Shown here one piece after another: positions 8,302 through 11,477 of a stretch of DNA of 11,477 nt. The notes below the pieces were generated by a model. That model had not been told where the DNA came from, made no database searches, and saw only the letters and a list, made by a program, of their open reading frames with translations. How positions within the stretch are numbered: the first letter of the stretch is position 1; the number at the start of each line of letters is the position of its first letter. The translations under genes were made by a program, and so were the position numbers. Source of the stretch: Candidatus Aminicenantota bacterium (lineage in GTDB: Bacteria; Acidobacteriota; Aminicenantia; Aminicenantales; Aminicenantaceae); contig DAOVBT010000026.1 in NCBI GenBank assembly GCA_030670375.1, positions 1-11,477 on the forward strand, read 5' to 3'.

Positions 8302-9182
8302 GTCTTAAGCTTCTCCTTGAAAAACGCGATGGTTCGCTCAAACGCCAACAAGGATGCTTCTTTGTTGAACCGAGACCCGGTGTCGTTAAAAAACGCATGC
8401 CCGCACCCTTCGTACATGAATATCTTGTAATCCACTGAGGCCTTCTTAAGAGCTTCTTCGAAACCCGGAATGCCTGCGTTAATCCGTTCGTCAAGACCGG
8501 CATAATGGCAGAGCAAAGAGGCTTTGATCTTGGGGACATCTTCTGCGGTTGGTTGTCTTCCATAAAAGGGTACAGCAGCAATCAAATCCGGAGAGTTCAC
8601 AGCCATTTGGTTTACCATGCCACCGCCCCAGCAGAAACCCATGCAACCGACTTTTCCTGTGGATTGGGGATGTGTTTTCAAATACTTCACCGCAGCCACA
8701 TTATTTTTTTTTGTGGCTTCGCCATCCAGCTTTCGCATCTTGGACCGGGCTTCATCCACATTATCTTTAGGAGTTCCCCCAAGCGGAGATAGGGCGTCAG
8801 GAGCTATGGCTAAAAATCCCTCTAGAGCCACACGTCTGTTCACGTCTTCGATATGAGGTTGAAGCCCTTTGTTCTCGTGTATCACGATCACACCGGGCAG
8901 CTTTTCCTCTCCTTTTGGCCTTGCCAAATAGGCTATCACTTCGCTTGTTTCGCCGGAATATTTCACATATTCCGTGTGCAGGCGAGAATCATCTTCGGCG
9001 ACGATTTGGGCTTTGGCATAGAAGCTTTCAAAAAAAGGCAGCAGGACCACAGCAGCCGCCGTACTCCCGGCAAGTTTGGTCAAGGTTTTAAGAAATTCCC
9101 TGCGGTCTAGCCGGCCATTCGTATAGTCATCGTACAGGTCGACTATTTTTTGATCCACAATCCTTTTTTGGTTTTTAAGCAT
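8298..9182 (-). CDS. Tat-exported dienelactone hydrolase-family alpha/beta hydrolase
   Basis: Seen: 294 residues from the ATG that has GGAGGG six bases upstream. An in-frame ATG 33 bases earlier (9215) would place this RBS inside the coding region (Gly-Gly-Phe-Leu), so it is rejected. An N-region of about 22 residues is followed by a twin-arginine motif DRREFLK (26-32) and a hydrophobic stretch to about residue 57, so Tat export is likely. The mature part is a DLH fold: IHENKG (101-106, Glu103), the nucleophile motif GFCWGG with Cys184, Asp231 in GLDERINAG, and His262 in GCGHAFFND, a full Cys-Asp-His triad. DLH enzymes hydrolyse lactones and esters. Exported members have poorly known substrates, and removal of an acyl ester from a glycan would fit the context. 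The gene lies 71 bases after the sulfatase gene on the same strand, so probably in an operon with it. Confidence 0.9.
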   Translation of the reverse strand: MLKNQKRIVDQKIVDLYDDYTNGRLDRREFLKTLTKLAGSTAAAVVLLPFFESFYAKAQIVAEDDSRLHTEYVKYSGETSEVIAYLARPKGEEKLPGVIVIHENKGLQPHIEDVNRRVALEGFLAIAPDALSPLGGTPKDNVDEARSKMRKLDGEATKKNNVAAVKYLKTHPQSTGKVGCMGFCWGGGMVNQMAVNSPDLIAAVPFYGRQPTAEDVPKIKASLLCHYAGLDERINAGIPGFEEALKKASVDYKIFMYEGCGHAFFNDTGSRFNKEASLLAFERTIAFFKEKLKT

Positions 9183-9188
9183 GAGAAA

Positions 9189-9194
9189 CCCTCC
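9189..9194 (-). promoter_or_regulatory. Ribosome binding site deciding the hydrolase start
   Basis: GGAGGG on the minus strand with a six-base spacer to the ATG at 9182-9180. It selects this start over the in-frame ATG at 9215-9213. Confidence 0.8.
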
Positions 9195-9218
9195 ATAAAT
9201 GGAATAAGAATTCACTTC

Positions 9219-9237
9219 GTGTTAATGGAAGTAACAC
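9219..9237. repeat. Inverted repeat between sulfatase and hydrolase genes
   Basis: GTGTTA and TAACAC form perfect 6-base arms around a 7-base loop. On the minus-strand RNA the stem extends with a G-U and A-U pairs to about eight or nine pairs. No U-run follows directly, so it is not a typical intrinsic terminator. It could be an operator, an RNA-processing or 3'-stabilising stem, or chance. Confidence 0.35.
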
Positions 9238-9253
9238 AAATTTCCCCTGTGTG

Positions 9254-10798
9254 TCAACGAGAATGAACCGGAGCACTGCGTCCCTGTGATTTGTATTTCT
9301 CGAGCAAAAGGGTCAATTGATCCGCGATGTCCGGACGCTCTTCCCAGAGATCGATCTGTTCATAGGGATCGGATCCCAGATCATACAACTGTCCAGGAGT
9401 GTTTGGATCGGGACGTTCACCGGCAGGTTCTACCCAACCTCCCGAAGTTTTGTTGTCGCAGATGGGTTTCCAGTTTCCATGGCGAATAGCAAATGTTCCA
9501 TTCTCAGAATGGGAGACAAGGGCATCCCGGATGGGATCTTCTCCCTTTTTCCCGAGCAAGGCCGGTAGGATGTTATAGCTATCCGGCCCCGCTACTGCGG
9601 GCAGATCTGTGTTGAGGATCGCCGCGCAAGTCGCCATCAAATCCATGAGACAGATCATCTCATCGCTTGTAGATCCTGATCGAATCCTTCCTGGCCAACG
9701 AGCGATAAAAGGGACCCGATGCCCTCCTTCCCAGATATGGGATTTATACCCACGTAGCAATCCGGAAGACCGGTGCCCCTTAGCCCCGTGCCGCGGGCCG
9801 TTGTCGCTGGTCACGATAATCAATGTGTGGTCCGCCATTTTCAGCCGATCCAGGGCTTTGAGGACCTCGCCCACGCACCAGTCCACCAAAAAGACCAGGT
9901 CTCCCCTCGGTCCTTCCTGGCTTTTGCCTTTGACAAAGTCAGGCGGGAGCCATGGGGCATGGGGAGATGATAGGGGCAGATAGATGAAAAAAGGGCGCCG
10001 GGGATTCTCCTTCTGTGAGTTTTCCATAAATTCTATGGCCTTCCGGGTAAAAGTGGGATCGACATCCTCAAGATCAAATCCCTGGGCTATCCAGCCTGGA
10101 CGAGGACGAAAGTCCGCGTGTTTGCTCTTATCCACAAAAATGGACTCATCGGGGATACCTACGGGATATCTGTTATTGATGTATGCAAAGGGCCCATCGA
10201 TCGTCGAACAGGCCGCGGTATAATAGGCCTCATCAAAACCAAGGTCCACCGGTCCATCTTGGATAGGCTTGGTGAAATCGACATTCATCCCCTTTTCGGG
10301 GTCCCCATCCTGCCAGGAGCCGCGCCACATTTTTTCTGCATCTTTCCATGTGGGTGTAAATCCATTTTGCCGAGTCCAGCCCAAACCGAGGTGCCACTTG
10401 CCGAAACATCCTGTCCTGTACCCATGCTGTTTCAATAAAGACGCTACAGTCAGACGGTCCGGTTCGATCAAAGGAGGCGTGTACCCGCCGACCACCCCCC
10501 GTTTCAACCATGTGCGCCAACAATATCTCCCTGTTAGAACGCCATACCGTGTGGGAGAGCAAACCGCAGAAGGAGAATGGGCATCGGAGAAGCGGATTCC
10601 TTGTTTTGCCAGCCGGTCCATGTTGGGAGTGGGAATCTTGGACGCAGGATTGTACCATTTCACATCCCCATACCCCATATCATCGGCCATGATAAAGATG
10701 ATATTTGGCCTTTTTCTGAACGTCGAAACCTGGCAATCGCTCGCAGCAATTGCCGCCGTGCCCAATCCCAGCATCTTCAAAAAGTCCCGTCTATGCAT
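9254..10798 (-). CDS. Tat-exported formylglycine-dependent (Cys-type) arylsulfatase-like sulfatase
   Basis: Role: hydrolyses a sulfate ester, most likely on an external carbohydrate or aryl compound, outside the cytoplasmic membrane. Seen: 514 residues. The N-terminus HRRDFLKMLGLGTAAIAAS is a compact twin-arginine signal. Catalytic features of the alkaline-phosphatase-superfamily sulfatases are all present: metal ligands Asp39-Asp40 in IIFIMADDMGYGD, the formylglycine site Cys80 in CSPTR (80-84) followed by LTGRY, GKWHLG (133-138), SSPHAPW (277-283, His280), SDNG (331-334) and a late Lys352. This is the arylsulfatase A-type S1 layout with the usual length of about 450-550. The start has AAGGAGGA eight bases upstream. 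Cys22 after Asp21 does not make a lipobox. Cys80 requires modification, fitting the anaerobic maturase encoded about 950 bases away on the other strand. The S1 subfamily and substrate cannot be assigned by eye. Confidence 0.95.
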   Translation of the reverse strand: MHRRDFLKMLGLGTAAIAASDCQVSTFRKRPNIIFIMADDMGYGDVKWYNPASKIPTPNMDRLAKQGIRFSDAHSPSAVCSPTRYGVLTGRYCWRTWLKRGVVGGYTPPLIEPDRLTVASLLKQHGYRTGCFGKWHLGLGWTRQNGFTPTWKDAEKMWRGSWQDGDPEKGMNVDFTKPIQDGPVDLGFDEAYYTAACSTIDGPFAYINNRYPVGIPDESIFVDKSKHADFRPRPGWIAQGFDLEDVDPTFTRKAIEFMENSQKENPRRPFFIYLPLSSPHAPWLPPDFVKGKSQEGPRGDLVFLVDWCVGEVLKALDRLKMADHTLIIVTSDNGPRHGAKGHRSSGLLRGYKSHIWEGGHRVPFIARWPGRIRSGSTSDEMICLMDLMATCAAILNTDLPAVAGPDSYNILPALLGKKGEDPIRDALVSHSENGTFAIRHGNWKPICDNKTSGGWVEPAGERPDPNTPGQLYDLGSDPYEQIDLWEERPDIADQLTLLLEKYKSQGRSAPVHSR

Positions 10799-10806
10799 TT
10801 ATTATT

Positions 10807-10814
10807 TCCTCCTT
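10807..10814 (-). promoter_or_regulatory. Strong ribosome binding site of the sulfatase gene
   Basis: AAGGAGGA on the minus strand, near-perfect complementarity to the 16S rRNA 3' end, eight bases from the ATG. It suggests the sulfatase is well translated and confirms the start. Confidence 0.8.
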
Positions 10815-10845
10815 GGCTTTGTCACGCTTTGGTTCCAATACGTTT

Positions 10846-10873
10846 GCATGAATTCCAATGCCTAATTTCATGC
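10846..10873. repeat. Inverted repeat upstream of the sulfatase gene (first)
   Basis: GCATGAA (10846-10852) and TTCATGC (10867-10873) are perfect 7-base inverted arms with a 14-base spacer, roughly 50-75 bases before the sulfatase ATG. With one bulged T the arms extend to nine pairs. It is not followed by a T-run on the transcribed minus strand, so an operator or leader hairpin is more likely than a terminator. Confidence 0.35.
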
Positions 10874-10878
10874 TTAAA

Positions 10879-10901
10879 TTTGAATTTTTTTAGGGTTCAA
10901 A
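10879..10901. repeat. Inverted repeat upstream of the sulfatase gene (second)
   Basis: TTTGAA (10879-10884) and TTCAAA (10896-10901) are perfect 6-base arms around an 11-base T-rich spacer, only five bases from the first inverted repeat. The arms are A/T-rich, so chance is a real alternative. No convincing sigma70 promoter was found in this 130-base gap. Confidence 0.25.
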
Positions 10902-10928
10902 CTGTCCCTCTCAGAAACCTTGGAAACG

Positions 10929-11477
10929 TCATTTTCCTCCAACCGATTGAATGATGATCTCCGTATCCCGATCAGCATCCAGTTGGAGCCAGACCACCAG
11001 GTCGTATCGGTTAATCCGCCGGATGTGGCCATACCGGAAGGATTTCCCTCGAGGAATCAGCTTCCCGTTCACAAAAATTTCCGCATCACGATTTCCCCAA
11101 TTTTCCACCACAAAAGCTGGATTGACAATGGGGGAATCCGGATTGGCTTCCAGGATAAACTGCAGTTTTTTTTCGATTCCATTCTCTAATCCAGAAATCA
11201 CATAACACCGTTGAGTCAGGTCATACTGTGCGATGGCGATCCCTTTTCCGACGATTACCTTAGGCGGAAACAGCCAAGAACGTCCTAGAGGAACCAAAGA
11301 CTCGGCATCGCCCAATGTAGCACCGTACATCCAGGCCCACCAGTAGGTCTTCCCTTCCCCTTTGTGAGGTGGCGGACCACCCCAGGCAAGTGAAAAATGT
11401 GAAGCTCGGTCAGCGGCCTGACAATAGCGACCGTCAGACGGCACTTGAGCCACCGGCCAGTGATTCCACCAGGGAAA
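10929..11477 (-). CDS. Unrecognised protein, C-terminal 182 residues (5' end outside window)
   Basis: Seen: the minus-strand frame is open to the right edge and ends in TGA. An internal GTG at 11453 is in frame but upstream codons (Phe-Pro-Trp-Trp-Asn-His-Trp-Pro) look like real protein, so the gene extends beyond the window. The fragment begins with WWNHWPVAQVPSDGR, followed by AADRASHFSLAWGG, then YWWAWMYG. The last 110 residues are a beta-rich module with NPAFVVENWG, a NGK turn, GKSFRYGH and DLVVWLQLD. The tryptophan-rich segment and terminal sandwich-like module remind me of secreted proteins found next to sulfatases and carbohydrate enzymes in Planctomycetes and Bacteroidetes, but I cannot name a family or activity. 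It lies 130 bases upstream of the sulfatase on the same strand. No clear terminator separates them, so co-transcription is possible. Confidence 0.7.
   Translation of the reverse strand, partial: FPWWNHWPVAQVPSDGRYCQAADRASHFSLAWGGPPPHKGEGKTYWWAWMYGATLGDAESLVPLGRSWLFPPKVIVGKGIAIAQYDLTQRCYVISGLENGIEKKLQFILEANPDSPIVNPAFVVENWGNRDAEIFVNGKLIPRGKSFRYGHIRRINRYDLVVWLQLDADRDTEIIIQSVGGK

Noticed and set aside
9183..9215. Upstream ATG adding 11 residues to the hydrolase
   Set aside because: The strong GGAGGG would then be translated as Gly-Gly, and no RBS precedes the earlier ATG at a suitable distance.
10730..10740. Lipobox at Cys22 of the sulfatase
   Set aside because: The cysteine follows Asp21, which is not allowed at the -1 position. 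Only the Tat signal is supported.
10868..10907. Promoter TTGAAC-17-TTAAGC for the sulfatase on -
   Set aside because: The -10 hexamer matches the consensus at only two positions, so the A/T-rich spacer alone does not justify a call.
11451..11453. GTG start for a 174-residue protein at the right edge
   Set aside because: The open frame continues to the edge with protein-like Trp-rich sequence, and no RBS precedes the GTG in the visible bases.

Overview
The window is about 11.5 kb from a Gram-negative bacterium. A TonB-dependent outer-membrane receptor implies an outer membrane, and most of the other products carry Sec or Tat export signals. Base composition looks balanced, roughly half G+C by eye. 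Strong GGAGG-type ribosome binding sites and sigma70-like promoter boxes are visible. The mix of a Tat-exported formylglycine sulfatase, an anaerobic sulfatase maturase, a long PhoD-like phosphatase and a large Asp-box (VPS10/sortilin-like) protein resembles uncultivated polysaccharide-degrading lineages (KSB1/Calditrichota, Latescibacterota, Planctomycetota, Acidobacteriota and similar). I cannot place it more closely from sequence alone.

Layout from left to right: (1) the 3' part of a TonB-dependent receptor gene on +, cut by the left edge. (2) Facing it tail to tail with a 5-base gap, a 990-residue secreted Asp-box protein on -. (3) Upstream of that and also on -, an 890-residue PhoD-like metallophosphatase with an extra N-terminal concanavalin-like region. 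(4) A 130-base divergent intergenic region with back-to-back promoters, then an anaerobic sulfatase-maturating radical SAM enzyme on +. (5) Tail to tail with the maturase, stop codons overlapping by two bases, a Tat-exported dienelactone hydrolase-family protein on -. (6) Upstream of it and probably co-transcribed with it, a Tat-exported Cys-type sulfatase on -. (7) At the right edge, the 3' end of an unrecognised protein gene on -, whose visible part resembles the end of a secreted carbohydrate-active or carbohydrate-associated protein.

Functionally, the best supported link is between the sulfatase and the maturase. The sulfatase has the CSPTR motif whose cysteine must become formylglycine, and the maturase has the three radical-SAM cysteines plus eight auxiliary-cluster cysteines expected of anSME. 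The sulfatase would be modified in the cytosol and exported folded by Tat. The exported hydrolase, the PhoD-like phosphatase, the TonB receptor and the edge protein are compatible with stripping sulfate, acyl and phosphate esters from an external sulfated glycan or organic sulfate and importing the product, but the substrate cannot be read from the sequence.

There is no intergenic stretch over about 130 bases. I see no tRNA, rRNA, CRISPR array, insertion sequence, integrase or attachment site. Every gene but the two edge-cut ones is intact. I found no clearly novel system. The items most worth a second look are the unrecognised edge protein, the inverted repeats upstream of the sulfatase, the back-to-back promoter region, and the unusual domain architectures of the Asp-box and PhoD-like proteins.
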